This document shows positions 9,279 through 18,249 of a stretch of 64,000 bases of DNA, one piece after another; within the stretch, counting starts at the first letter, position 1; the number at the start of each line of letters is the position of its first letter. The notes below the pieces were generated by a model. That model was not told the origin of the DNA. It was given only the letters and a program-made list of their open reading frames with translations, and ran no database searches. The position numbers were made by a program, and so were the translations under genes. The DNA comes from Halogranum gelatinilyticum (GTDB taxonomy: Archaea; Halobacteriota; Halobacteria; Halobacteriales; Haloferacaceae): positions 725,295 through 789,294 of the forward strand of contig NZ_FNHL01000001.1 in assembly GCF_900103715.1 (NCBI RefSeq), read 5' to 3'.

Positions 9279-12200
9279 ATGCATATCAAAGAACTCGTCC
9301 TCGACGATTTCAAGAGCTTCGGCCGCAAGACGCGAATCCCGTTCTACGAGGACTTCACGGTGGTCACCGGACCGAACGGCTCCGGCAAGTCGAACATCAT
9401 CGACGGCGTCCTCTTCGCGCTCGGCCTGGCCCGCACCCGCGGCATCCGCGCCGAGAAGCTGACCGACCTCATCTACAACCCCGGCTACGACGACGGCGAA
9501 GAGCCGCCGGGGACGAAGGAGGCGAGCGTCACCGTCGTCCTCGACAACAGCGACGGCAAGCTCGACCGGTCGCAGGTGGTCAACGCCGCCGGGACCGACA
9601 ATATCGGTGACGTCGACGAGATCACCATCAAACGCCGGGTCAAAGAGACCGAGGACAACTACTACTCGTACTACTATCTGAACGAACGCTCCGTCAACCT
9701 CTCGGACATCCAGGACCTGCTCGCGCAGGCGGGCGTCGCCCCCGAGGGCTACAACGTCGTCATGCAGGGCGACGTGACCGAGATCATCAACATGACGCCC
9801 TACCAGCGGCGGGGCATCATCGACGAGATCGCCGGTGTCGCCGAGTTCGACGCGAAGAAGGAGGACGCCTTCGGCGAACTGGAGACGGTCAAAGAGCGAA
9901 TCGGCGAGGCCGACCTCCGCATCGGAGAGAAGGAAGACCGACTCGAACAGCTCGAAGACGAACGCGAAACTGCTCTCAAGTACAAGTCGCTCCGCGAGGA
10001 GAAAGAGGAGTACGAAGGCTATCTGAAGGCCGCCGAACTCGAAGACAAGCGCGCCGACCTCGATAAGACGAAGACGAAGCTGTCGAAGAAAGAGAGCGAA
10101 CTGGAAGAACTCCAGTCGGTCCTCGACGAGAAGCAGGGTCGCGTCACTCGCCTCGACGACGAACTGGAGGAACTCAACCGCGACATCGAGCGGAAGGGCG
10201 AGGACGAACAGCTCCGTATCAAGTCGGAGATCGAGGAGGTCAAAGGCGAGATCAGTCGTCTGGAAGGGAAGATCGAGACGGCCGAAGAGAAGATCGAAGA
10301 GGCCGAAAACGAGCGTCGACAGGCCTTCGTCGGTATCGACCGCAAACAGGAGCAGGTCGAGGAGTACGAAGACGAGATCCGCTCTGTCAAGGTGGAGAAA
10401 GCCTCCATCAAGAGCGACATCCAGTCGAAACAGGTCGAACTCGCCGAAGTGCAGGGCGAGATCGAGAGCGTCGACACCGAGTTCGACGAACTCAAGGACG
10501 AACTGAGTGAGCGGAAAGAGACGCTGGAAGAGCTGAAGACCGAGAAGAACGACCTCCAGCGCGAGAAAGACCGCCTGCTCGACGACGCGCGTCGCCGCTC
10601 GAACGAGATCAGCGAGGCGCGCGACGACATCGAGACGGCCCGCGAACGCATCCCCGAGCTGAAGGCCAAGCTCTCGGAGCTGCACAGCGAACTCGACAAG
10701 GCCGAGAAGAACAAGGCGAAGGTCCAGGGCATCGTCAACGACCTCCGCGACGAGCGCAAAGAGGCCAAGGACGAGCTCTCGGAGGTCGAAGAGGAGATCA
10801 GGCGCAAACAGAGCCAGTACGCCGAACTCGAATCCCGGTCGAACGACGGCGGCAACTCCTGGCCGCGCGCGGTCAACACCATCATGAACGCCGGAATGAG
10901 CGGCGTTCACGGCGCGGTCGGCCAACTCGGCAGCGTCGCCGGCGAGTACGCCACGGCCTGTGAGACGGCCGCGGGCGGCCGACTGGCGAACGTCGTCGTC
11001 GACGACGACGGCGTCGGCTCCTCGTGTATCGACTATCTGAAGCGGCGCAACGCGGGTCGGGCGACCTTCCTGCCCATCACGAAGATGGACAACCGGAGCC
11101 TGCCGCGCAAGCCGAACAACCCCGGCGTCGTCGACTTCGCGTACAACCTCGTCGACTTCGACAGCCAGTACGCGAGCGTCTTCTCCTACGTGCTGGGCTC
11201 GACGCTCGTCGTCGAGGACATGGACACGGCCCGCAGCCTGATGGGTGACTACCGGATGGTCACGCTCGACGGCGACCTCGTCGAACGCTCCGGCGCGATG
11301 ACCGGCGGGTCGGGCGGTGGCTCCCGGTACTCCTTCTCGGCGTCCGGCACGGGCCAGCTCGAACGCATCGCCAGCGAGATTTCGGACCTCGAAGACGACC
11401 GCCAGCGGCTCCAGTCGGAGGTCGACGACATCGAGGACCGCATCGACGACGTCCGTGACCGACAGGCCGACGCGACCGAGAAGGTCCGCTCGATTCAGAG
11501 CGACATCGACCGCGTCGAGGGCGAACTCGAAAGTGCAGAAGACGAGATCGAATCCCTCGAAGACCGCCTCGAGGAGTTGCAGGACGAACGCGAGAGCGTC
11601 GACGCGAAGATGCAGTCGCTCGACGACGACATCTCGGCGAAAGCGAGCGAGATCGCCGACGTCGAGAGCGACATTTCGGAACTGGAGCAGGAGCTGAAGG
11701 ACTCGAAGATCCCCGAACTCACCCAGCAGGCCGACGACATCCGGGCCGACATCAGCGAGCTGGAGGACCGGATGGACGACCTCGACGGGCGGCTGAACGA
11801 GTTACAGCTCGAAAAGCAGTACGCCGAGGAGGCCGTCGACGACCTCCACGACACGGTCGAGACGGCCCAGAACCGGAAGGCCAGTGCCGAGGAAGACATC
11901 GAGGAGTTCGAGGCGAAGATCGAGGAGAAAGAGAGCGTCCTCGACGAGAAGCGCGAGGCGGTCTCGGAGCTCGAAGAGGAGCTCGCCGAACTCAAAGAGG
12001 AGCGTTCGGAGCTGAAAGACCGGCTGAAGGCGGCCAAAGACGAGCGCGACGCGGCGAAAGAGGAGGTCTCGTCGGTCCAGTCGCGTCTCGACTCCCTCGA
12101 GAGTGCCGCTGAACGCCTCGCGTGGGAGATCGACGAACTCGAGTCACAGGTCGGCGACTACGACCCCGAGGCGATTCCGTCCCACGAGGAGGTCGCGTCC

Positions 12201-12866
12201 ACCATCGACCGGCTGACCGGGAAGATGGAGGCGCTCGAACCGGTCAACATGCTCGCTATCGACGAGTACGACGAGGTCCGCGAAGAACTCGACACGCTCC
12301 AGGCAGGCCGGGACACACTCGCCGAGGAGCGCGACGGCATCCGAGAACGCATCGATGCCTACGAGTCACAGAAGCGCGAGACGTTCATGACGGCGTTCGA
12401 CGCCATCAACGACCACTTCCAGGACATCTTCGAGCGGCTCTCGGCCGGGACGGGCGAACTCGTCCTCGAGAACCCCGAGGACCCCTTCGAGGACGGTCTG
12501 ACGATGAAGGCCCAGCCGGGCGACAAGCCGGTCCAGCGGCTCGATGCGATGTCCGGCGGCGAGAAGTCGCTGACGGCCTTGGCATTTATCTTCGCCATCC
12601 AGCGGCACAACCCCGCGCCGTTCTACGCGCTCGACGAGGTCGACGCCTTCCTCGACGCGGTCAACGCCGAGCGCGTCGGCCAGATGGTCGACGACCTCGC
12701 GGGCGACGCGCAGTTCGTCGTCGTCTCGCACCGCTCCGCGCTCTTGGAACGCTCCGAGCGCGCCATCGGCGTGACGATGCAGGAGGACAACGTCAGCGCG
12801 GTCACCGGCATCCAGTTCGGTGACGACGACGAGGAGGAGGAGTTGGAGGTCCCGGCGGATGACTGA
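9279..12866 (+). CDS. smc: Chromosome segregation protein SMC
   Basis: 1195 aa, full family length. Walker A is GPNGSGKSN at residues 31-39. A long coiled coil spans about 170-520, the hinge domain about 525-690 (GVHGAVGQLG, then GGRLANVVVDD), and a second coiled coil about 700-1040. The ABC signature MSGGEKS begins at residue 1091, and Walker B with the D-loop (YALDEVDAFLD) lies near 1117. SMC dimers with ScpA organise and segregate DNA. The gene overlaps scpA by 8 nt, so translation is coupled. The ATG at 9279 gives the usual MHIKELVLDDFKSFG start. Confidence 0.98.
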   Translation: MHIKELVLDDFKSFGRKTRIPFYEDFTVVTGPNGSGKSNIIDGVLFALGLARTRGIRAEKLTDLIYNPGYDDGEEPPGTKEASVTVVLDNSDGKLDRSQVVNAAGTDNIGDVDEITIKRRVKETEDNYYSYYYLNERSVNLSDIQDLLAQAGVAPEGYNVVMQGDVTEIINMTPYQRRGIIDEIAGVAEFDAKKEDAFGELETVKERIGEADLRIGEKEDRLEQLEDERETALKYKSLREEKEEYEGYLKAAELEDKRADLDKTKTKLSKKESELEELQSVLDEKQGRVTRLDDELEELNRDIERKGEDEQLRIKSEIEEVKGEISRLEGKIETAEEKIEEAENERRQAFVGIDRKQEQVEEYEDEIRSVKVEKASIKSDIQSKQVELAEVQGEIESVDTEFDELKDELSERKETLEELKTEKNDLQREKDRLLDDARRRSNEISEARDDIETARERIPELKAKLSELHSELDKAEKNKAKVQGIVNDLRDERKEAKDELSEVEEEIRRKQSQYAELESRSNDGGNSWPRAVNTIMNAGMSGVHGAVGQLGSVAGEYATACETAAGGRLANVVVDDDGVGSSCIDYLKRRNAGRATFLPITKMDNRSLPRKPNNPGVVDFAYNLVDFDSQYASVFSYVLGSTLVVEDMDTARSLMGDYRMVTLDGDLVERSGAMTGGSGGGSRYSFSASGTGQLERIASEISDLEDDRQRLQSEVDDIEDRIDDVRDRQADATEKVRSIQSDIDRVEGELESAEDEIESLEDRLEELQDERESVDAKMQSLDDDISAKASEIADVESDISELEQELKDSKIPELTQQADDIRADISELEDRMDDLDGRLNELQLEKQYAEEAVDDLHDTVETAQNRKASAEEDIEEFEAKIEEKESVLDEKREAVSELEEELAELKEERSELKDRLKAAKDERDAAKEEVSSVQSRLDSLESAAERLAWEIDELESQVGDYDPEAIPSHEEVASTIDRLTGKMEALEPVNMLAIDEYDEVREELDTLQAGRDTLAEERDGIRERIDAYESQKRETFMTAFDAINDHFQDIFERLSAGTGELVLENPEDPFEDGLTMKAQPGDKPVQRLDAMSGGEKSLTALAFIFAIQRHNPAPFYALDEVDAFLDAVNAERVGQMVDDLAGDAQFVVVSHRSALLERSERAIGVTMQEDNVSAVTGIQFGDDDEEEELEVPADD

Positions 12867-13731
12867 GGGGCCTGTCTCCGAGGAGGGGCTTCCCGACGAC
12901 GCGCTTCCGGACGACGTCCCCGAGACCGACGACGACGAGGTCGAGCCGGTCGAACTGCTCGTCCAGTTGGCCGAGGACGGCGAGATCGAGCCGTGGGACA
13001 TCGACATCGTCGCCGTCACCGACGCCTTCCTTGACCGGCTCGACGCGACGGACCTGCGGACCTCCGGGCGGGCACTGTTCTACGCGAGCGTCCTGCTCCG
13101 GATGAAGGGCGACGAGCTGCTCTCGACGGACGAACCCGAGGAGCCGGAGCTCGAACCGTGGGAGCTGGCGATGGAGGGTCGCGAGGAGGAGTTCGACGAC
13201 GCCGACGGCGGCTTCGATCCGGTCGACGCCCTGGAAGCGGAGATGGACCGCCGTCTCGAACGCAAACGTGCCCGTGGCTCTCCGGAGACGCTGGACGAAC
13301 TCGTCCGCGAACTCCGAGAGGTCGAGCGCGGCTCGTGGTGGAAGCAGTCCCGCGAGTACGATACCTCCGCGTCGCCGAAGGGCTTCAGCCGCGGGACGCA
13401 GACGCTCGACTACCACGCGGCCGACGACTTCCGGCGCGAGGGGGAACCCGGCGAGGAGGACGTGACGGGAACGACCCACGACGAGGACATCGAAGCCACC
13501 ATCGAGGAGGTCCAGGCCGCGCTGTCGACACACTACGGCGAGGGGCGCAAAGAGGTGCTGTTCGCGGAGATCCGTTCGGCCGGTGGCCGTACCTTCCAGA
13601 CCTATCTCGCGCTGCTCTTTTTGGCACACCGCGGCGCGGTCCGGCTCGAACAGGACGAACTGTTCGGCGACCTCTGGGTGCAGGACGCGTCGGTCGCGGA
13701 GAAAGAGGAAGTCGAAGCGATCGCCGACTAG
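12859..13731 (+). CDS. scpA: Segregation and condensation protein A (kleisin)
   Basis: 290 aa. The N-terminal kleisin signature is present: LLVQLAEDGEIEPWDIDIVAVTDAFL, then GRALFYASVLLRMKGDELL. A long acidic middle follows, and a C-terminal winged-helix part (VLFAEIRSAGGRTFQTYLALLFLAHRGAVRLEQ) that binds the SMC head. The ATG at 12859 lies within the last codons of smc, an ATGACTGA overlap. The two proteins form the archaeal condensin ring. No scpB is seen in the window. Its stop overlaps the convergent next gene by 4 nt. Confidence 0.95.
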   Translation: MTEGPVSEEGLPDDALPDDVPETDDDEVEPVELLVQLAEDGEIEPWDIDIVAVTDAFLDRLDATDLRTSGRALFYASVLLRMKGDELLSTDEPEEPELEPWELAMEGREEEFDDADGGFDPVDALEAEMDRRLERKRARGSPETLDELVRELREVERGSWWKQSREYDTSASPKGFSRGTQTLDYHAADDFRREGEPGEEDVTGTTHDEDIEATIEEVQAALSTHYGEGRKEVLFAEIRSAGGRTFQTYLALLFLAHRGAVRLEQDELFGDLWVQDASVAEKEEVEAIAD

Positions 13732-14438
13732 TCCAACTGGAGCCAGTCGGTCTGTAGTCCCGTCCGGTGGAGTGTCCACCGCTGTTGTGGCCCGGTCCGA
13801 CCGGGCCGTGTCTCGATGGTCGCGTCGAACAGCGGTCCGAGTTTCTCGCGAATCTCCTCGTCGACGCTGGCCGCGAGATGGAAGTGACCGATGGCGTTTG
13901 TGACTTTGATCCGAGCGGTGACGACTCTGAGGAACCGTGCGAGCTGTGCCGGAGACACGTCGTCGACGAGGGGGTCGAGCGAGTCGAAGCAGACCCGGAC
14001 CTCGCCCGCGTCGGGGTCGGCTGCCTCGAACCGTGAGAGATGGTTGTGGAGATGTCGCGCTACCGTCGCCAGGCTGGGGTCGGTCGGCGTCCGGCTGAAC
14101 CAGTCGGGAGTGGCGTCGGCCTCGGCCGTCGTCACCACCGACTGTCGCGGTTCGACGGCTCCGTCGGCGAGCGACTCGGTCTCGGCAGTGTCGGCAAGTG
14201 TCGTCCGCGTCCCGCTTCCGGCGACCTCACAGAGTCCGAACGTGGCCGGGTCTCGGGACCCCGAGACGACCTCGTTGCCGTGTGTCGTGACGAGCAGGCG
14301 GCGGCGAAGCTCCGCGTCGGACCCGAGCAGACGCTGACAAGCGCGGTCGGCAGCCGGGTCGGCGAGGACGAGGAGATTCGACCCGCGTCGCTTGAGTGAC
14401 TGGAGCTGTCGTTCGAGCGCCGTCGGGTTCCCCTCCAT
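13728..14438 (-). CDS. RecA/GvpD-like protein without P-loop (DUF7504-type)
   Basis: 236 aa. Haloarchaea carry many DUF7504/KaiC-like proteins. The segment GSNLLVLADPAADRACQ (residues 19-35) sits where a RecA-type Walker A would be but lacks GxxGxGK(S/T). RVCFDSLDPLVDDVSP near residue 150 resembles a Walker B strand, and FHLAASVDEE another RecA-fold strand. ATP binding therefore looks lost. The ATG at 14436-14438 is chosen because the upstream extension is basic, low quality and spans the promoter. A role in signalling or as a decoy subunit is inference. Confidence 0.65.
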   Translation of the reverse strand: MEGNPTALERQLQSLKRRGSNLLVLADPAADRACQRLLGSDAELRRRLLVTTHGNEVVSGSRDPATFGLCEVAGSGTRTTLADTAETESLADGAVEPRQSVVTTAEADATPDWFSRTPTDPSLATVARHLHNHLSRFEAADPDAGEVRVCFDSLDPLVDDVSPAQLARFLRVVTARIKVTNAIGHFHLAASVDEEIREKLGPLFDATIETRPGRTGPQQRWTLHRTGLQTDWLQLD

Positions 14439-14532
14439 TTGGGGACAGGTTCTGCGGCCCACTATATAGAACTTCGGAGCACCTGAGCGGTGAGAACAAG
14501 AGCGATTTCCCCCACCGAGGGGACTGCCTACC

Positions 14533-15396
14533 TCACTCGTCGAGATAGTCGCCGACGAACAGATCGACGCGCTCGCGGGTCTCCTCGGGGATGGCCTCGA
14601 CGGGCGTGTTGATGGTGCCCTCCAGTGCCGAGTGCGCCGCACACTCGTGGTCCTCGGGGAGCGTCCGGATGGCCTCCTCGACGGTCCGCTTGATGGCCTC
14701 CTGGTTCTTCGCGGCGTTCTCCAGCACCTCTTCGAGGGTGACCTCGTGGTCCTGCTTCCAGACGTCGTAGTCGGTTACGCCCGTCACGGTCGCGTAGGCG
14801 ATTTCGGCCTCACGGGCGAGTTTGGCTTCGGGGACGGCAGTCATGCCGACGACGTCCCAGCCCTGTTCGCGGTAGAACTCGCTCTCTGCGCGCGTGGAGT
14901 ACTGCGGTCCTTCGATACAGACGTAGGTGCCGTCCTGTTGGACCTCGGCGTCCGTCGCCGTCTCGGCGGCTTCGGCGAGATGCTCGACCAACTCAGGGGC
15001 GTAGGGTTCCGTGATGGGCTGGTGGACGACGATGCCGTCGCCGAAGAACGTCGATTTTCTGTGCTTCGTGCGGTCGAAGATCTGGTCCGGGACGACGAGC
15101 GTCCCCGGCGGCAGTTCCTCTTTCAGGCTGCCGACGGCGTTGCTGGCGAAGATGTGGGTAACGCCCAGTTTCTTGAACGCGTAGATGTTCGCGCGGTACG
15201 GGAGGTTCGTCGGCGAGCGGCCGTGGTCGGAGCCGTGGCGCGGGAGAAAGGCGACCTCCTTGCCCGTGTCGCCGAACTCGCCGATGGTGACCGGCGCGCT
15301 GGGTTCGCCGTAGGGCGTGGTGACTTCCTCTTCGCGGGTGTTCGAGAGGGGCAGCGATTCGTAGATGCCGCTGCCGCCGATGAAGCCGATCGTCAT
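14533..15396 (-). CDS. mtnP: S-methyl-5'-thioadenosine phosphorylase
   Basis: 287 aa of the PNP/MTAP family. Visible motifs are IGFIGGSGIYE (phosphate loop), FLPRHGSDHGRSPTNLPYRANI (phosphate and ribose site), HIFASNAVGSL and CIEGPQYSTRAES. GMTAVPEAKLAREAEI includes the catalytic-site Met and Glu. It cleaves methylthioadenosine to adenine and methylthioribose-1-phosphate in methionine salvage. Archaeal members may also accept inosine-type substrates, and sequence alone does not settle that. The ATG at 15394-15396 gives the standard MTIGFIGGSG start. Confidence 0.95.
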   Translation of the reverse strand: MTIGFIGGSGIYESLPLSNTREEEVTTPYGEPSAPVTIGEFGDTGKEVAFLPRHGSDHGRSPTNLPYRANIYAFKKLGVTHIFASNAVGSLKEELPPGTLVVPDQIFDRTKHRKSTFFGDGIVVHQPITEPYAPELVEHLAEAAETATDAEVQQDGTYVCIEGPQYSTRAESEFYREQGWDVVGMTAVPEAKLAREAEIAYATVTGVTDYDVWKQDHEVTLEEVLENAAKNQEAIKRTVEEAIRTLPEDHECAAHSALEGTINTPVEAIPEETRERVDLFVGDYLDE

Positions 15397-15522
15397 GGCC
15401 CGAACTGCGGACAGCAGCCACCTAAATCGTCCGCTTCCGGGGCTGACGCGCGAGTCGCTGTCGTGTTTGATGATACCACACGTCGGGAGAGTTCAAGTAC
15501 CCCGGCCGTGTTTCGGTTCGTA

Positions 15523-16944
15523 GTGACTTCCTCTTCCGCTTCATCCGGCCTCACGGAGGGGGACCTCGTTCGCCCGATGCTTGCACTCGCGTGGCCGATG
15601 GTCGCCATCCAACTGTTGCAGGTCGCCTACAACATCGCCGACACCTTCTGGCTGGGCGCGCTCTCGGCCGACGCCGTCGGCGCGCTGAGCCTCGCCTTCC
15701 CCATCATCTTTCTGCTCATCTCCGTCGCTGGGGGCTTCACCACCGCCGGGACCATCCTCGTCGCCCAGTATATGGGTGCGGACAACGACCGGAAGGCAGG
15801 CCACATCGCCGGACAGACGCTCTCGTTCGTCACCATCGTCGCGACCGTCATCGCACTGGCCGGCTTCTTCCTGACGCGGCAGATGCTCGGTCTCATCCCG
15901 GCCGACGAGGCGACGGCCGCCCAGATCGTCCCGCTCGCGGGCGACTACATGGAGCTGTTCTTCCTCGGGATGCCCGCACTGGCAGGCTTCTTCATCTTCA
16001 CGTCGCTCATGCGCGGCTACGGCAACACCCGGACGCCGCTGGTCGTGATGGTCGTCAGCGTCGTCATCAACGTCGTTCTCGACCCCTTCCTCATCTTCGG
16101 CTGGTGGATCTTCCCCGCGATGGGGATCGAGGGGGCAGCCATCGCGACGGTCTTCTCGCGGGTCGTCGCGAGCGCGCTCGGTCTCTACGTCCTCTTCGGG
16201 ACGAACGTCGGCCCGGAGATCCTCCTGCCCGACCTCCGACCCCAGCTCGACGACGTCCGCGACATCGTCCGTCTCGGCGTCCCGAGCGCGCTCGAACAGT
16301 CGTCGAGTTCGATGGCGATGATCATCCTGACCGGGATGGTCGCGACGTTCCCGCCCGCCGTCGTCGCGGCGTACGGTCTCGGCAACCGCCTCGTCTCGCT
16401 GGCCTTTCTGCCCGCGATGGGGATGGGCCAGGCCATCGACACCGTCGTCGGCCAGAACCTCGGTGCGGGCAAGCCCGACCGCGCCCAGCGGGCGTCGTAT
16501 CTCTCGATGCAACTCGTCGCCGTCGTGATGTTCGTCCTCGCCCTCGTCGCGTGGGTGTTCTCCGAACCCATCGTCGGCGTCTTCCTCAGCACGGACACGG
16601 CGCAGGCCGCGGCCACCATCGGCCACGCCAGCGACTATCTCCGTATCGTCGCCGTGATGTTCGTCTTCATGGGCGTCCTCCAGGTCGCACTCGGAACGTT
16701 CCGCGGCGCGGGCAACACCCGGACGGCACTGGTGTTCTCGCTCGTGACGCTCTGGGTCGGCCGCGTGCCCGCGACCTACTATCTCGTCTTCGTCGAGGGC
16801 TGGGGACCGACGGGCATCTGGATCGCCGTCGCCATCGGCGACGTGATCGGGTGTATTGCCGCCGTCGCGTGGCTCTCCCGCGGGACGTGGAAGGAGTCCA
16901 TCGTCGACGAGGGGTCGTCGGGTCACCAGCCCGCCGACGATTGA
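15523..16944 (+). CDS. MATE family efflux transporter (second copy)
   Basis: 473 aa with twelve hydrophobic segments. The first MatE repeat starts at LTEGDLVRPMLALAWPMVAIQLLQ and the second at DIVRLGVPSALEQSSSSMAM. Loops LMRGYGNTRTPL and FRGAGNTRTA are the repeat signatures. The GTG at 15523 is preferred because GTTCAAGTA lies about 27 nt upstream. It is a clear paralogue of the exporter at 4-5.5 kb but differs in the repeat loops (GNTR rather than GDTR), so it belongs to a different subgroup. The substrate is unknown. The stop codon is followed by a four-copy 14-bp tandem repeat. Confidence 0.92.
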   Translation: MTSSSASSGLTEGDLVRPMLALAWPMVAIQLLQVAYNIADTFWLGALSADAVGALSLAFPIIFLLISVAGGFTTAGTILVAQYMGADNDRKAGHIAGQTLSFVTIVATVIALAGFFLTRQMLGLIPADEATAAQIVPLAGDYMELFFLGMPALAGFFIFTSLMRGYGNTRTPLVVMVVSVVINVVLDPFLIFGWWIFPAMGIEGAAIATVFSRVVASALGLYVLFGTNVGPEILLPDLRPQLDDVRDIVRLGVPSALEQSSSSMAMIILTGMVATFPPAVVAAYGLGNRLVSLAFLPAMGMGQAIDTVVGQNLGAGKPDRAQRASYLSMQLVAVVMFVLALVAWVFSEPIVGVFLSTDTAQAAATIGHASDYLRIVAVMFVFMGVLQVALGTFRGAGNTRTALVFSLVTLWVGRVPATYYLVFVEGWGPTGIWIAVAIGDVIGCIAAVAWLSRGTWKESIVDEGSSGHQPADD

Positions 16945-16998
16945 GCGGCGACGACTGAGTGACGAGGACTGAGCGGTGACGACTGAGTAGCGACGACG
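16943..16998 (+). repeat. 14-bp tandem repeat x4 after MATE stop codon
   Basis: Four consecutive 14-bp units (GAGCGGCGACGACT, GAGTGACGAGGACT, GAGCGGTGACGACT, GAGTAGCGACGACG) begin inside the TGA stop of the MATE gene. Each unit boundary recreates ACTGAG, so the gene 3' end appears duplicated several times by slippage. Confidence 0.8.
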
Positions 16999-17059
16999 GA
17001 CCGGGAGCCTTCCAGCAACTGTTGCCGGTATTTATGTGTGTCGACAGTCAACGTTAGTC

Positions 17060-17245
17060 ATGGTGACCTGTGAGCGATGTGGAGAGACACTCACCGAGCC
17101 GCGGCCCTGTAGCTACTGTGGGTCGCAGTTCTGTGCCGACCACCGGCTTCCGGAGTCACACGACTGTGCGGGACTCGACGAGTGGCGGGACACGGGTGGA
17201 CACTTCGACAGCGGCTTCGACGACTCCATGTCCGCCGAAGATTAG
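17060..17245 (+). CDS. AN1-type zinc finger protein
   Basis: 61 aa. The Cys/His pattern runs CERCGETLTEPRPCSYCGSQFCADHRLPESHDC, written here as family evidence in two parts: CxxC then CxxC-x4-C, followed by H-x5-H-x-C. This matches AN1 zinc fingers. The C-terminus is acidic and unstructured. The ATG at 17060 (MVTCERCGE) is preferred over one 24 nt upstream because AN1 proteins in haloarchaea start just before the first Cys pair. It may bind protein or nucleic acid; the partner is unknown. It converges with, and overlaps by 4 nt, the AEC transporter gene. Confidence 0.85.
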   Translation: MVTCERCGETLTEPRPCSYCGSQFCADHRLPESHDCAGLDEWRDTGGHFDSGFDDSMSAED

Positions 17246-18198
17246 AACACGACCCCGGCGTCGAGCAGGGCGATGAAGACCGTCAGGAGCGGGACGCTCA
17301 CGAGCGTCGTCGTCAGGACGACCGTGCTGACGTATTCGGCGACGTCGACGCCGCCGACCTGCTCGCCACCGGCGAACTCCGCGACGAGGATGAGCGGCGT
17401 CACCGCCGCGGGCATGGCACACTCCAGCGCGAACACCTTCGCTACCGTCGGGTCCTCGAAGCCAAGCGCGAGCGCGACGCCGATGCCGACGACGGGCGCG
17501 ACGACCATCTTCAGCACGTTCGCCGTCCCGGCCTGTCGGAGTGCCGCCCCGTAGTCAGTACGGGCCAGTTGGAGACCGAGAATCAGGAGCATCACCGGGA
17601 TAGAGGCGTCGCCGACGAGTTTCAGCGTCGCCATCGCCGTCGCCGTCTCCGGGGGAACGATGCCGAGCCACCGCGCGGCGAGCGCGGCGAGGACGGCGTA
17701 GACCAGCGGAATCTTGAACGCACGGCCGACACCGGCGAGACCGCTCGTCCCGCCGCCGCGGGAGGCGATGTAGACGCCCACCGTGTAGACGAGGACGCTC
17801 TGTGTCGCCAGATAGAGGACGGCCGTACTGCGACCGGTCGCGCCGAAGGCGAACTCCGAGACGGGAATCCCGTAGTTGCCGGAGTTGGGGAAGGCACTGA
17901 CGAGGACGAGTGCCGAGAGCAGGGGGTCCGAGCGGCCGAACAGGCGGCCGACGCCCTCGGCGATCAGAATCATGACGACAGTGTAGACGGTGACGCCCGC
18001 GACGACGCGGACCAGCGTCCCTCCGCCGAGGTCGGTCGTCGCGAGGCTGTGAAAGACGAGTGCGGGGGCGAGAACGTAGACGACGACGGTGTTCAACGGG
18101 CCGGGGTCGACGCTCTTGGTGCGGCCGAGGAGGAATCCGACGCCCGCCAGCGCGACGATGGGGAGGATGGCCGAGGCGAAGATAGCGAGGAGGCTCAC
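17242..18198 (-). CDS. AEC family (auxin efflux carrier) transporter
   Basis: 318 aa with about ten hydrophobic segments in two five-helix halves: ILPIVALAGVGFLLGR at the start and APVVGIGVALALGF in the second half. The conserved SAFPNSGNYGIPVSE stretch after helix 3 is typical of AEC permeases, which export organic acids or amino-acid-like compounds. The start is GTG (minus strand of 18196-18198), preceded by a strong Shine-Dalgarno GGAGGTGA 4 nt away. This implies translation from an mRNA that begins upstream, probably with the phosphoribosyltransferase gene 51 nt before it. Confidence 0.9.
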   Translation of the reverse strand: MSLLAIFASAILPIVALAGVGFLLGRTKSVDPGPLNTVVVYVLAPALVFHSLATTDLGGGTLVRVVAGVTVYTVVMILIAEGVGRLFGRSDPLLSALVLVSAFPNSGNYGIPVSEFAFGATGRSTAVLYLATQSVLVYTVGVYIASRGGGTSGLAGVGRAFKIPLVYAVLAALAARWLGIVPPETATAMATLKLVGDASIPVMLLILGLQLARTDYGAALRQAGTANVLKMVVAPVVGIGVALALGFEDPTVAKVFALECAMPAAVTPLILVAEFAGGEQVGGVDVAEYVSTVVLTTTLVSVPLLTVFIALLDAGVVF

Positions 18199-18249
18199 AG
18201 CGTCACCTCCGACCGTCCCGAGCGGCGGCCGCGGGCTGTCACACGCGGG

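Noticed and set aside
8721-10925. A 734-codon minus-strand frame opposite smc
   Set aside because: Product is a Leu/Phe/Val-rich mirror of the SMC coiled coil and not a real protein. SMC on the plus strand has all family motifs.
14632-15522. N-terminal extension of the second MATE gene (frame opens at 14632)
   Set aside because: The extension is antisense to the MTA phosphorylase gene. The GTG at 15523 has a promoter element and gives a normal MATE N-terminus.
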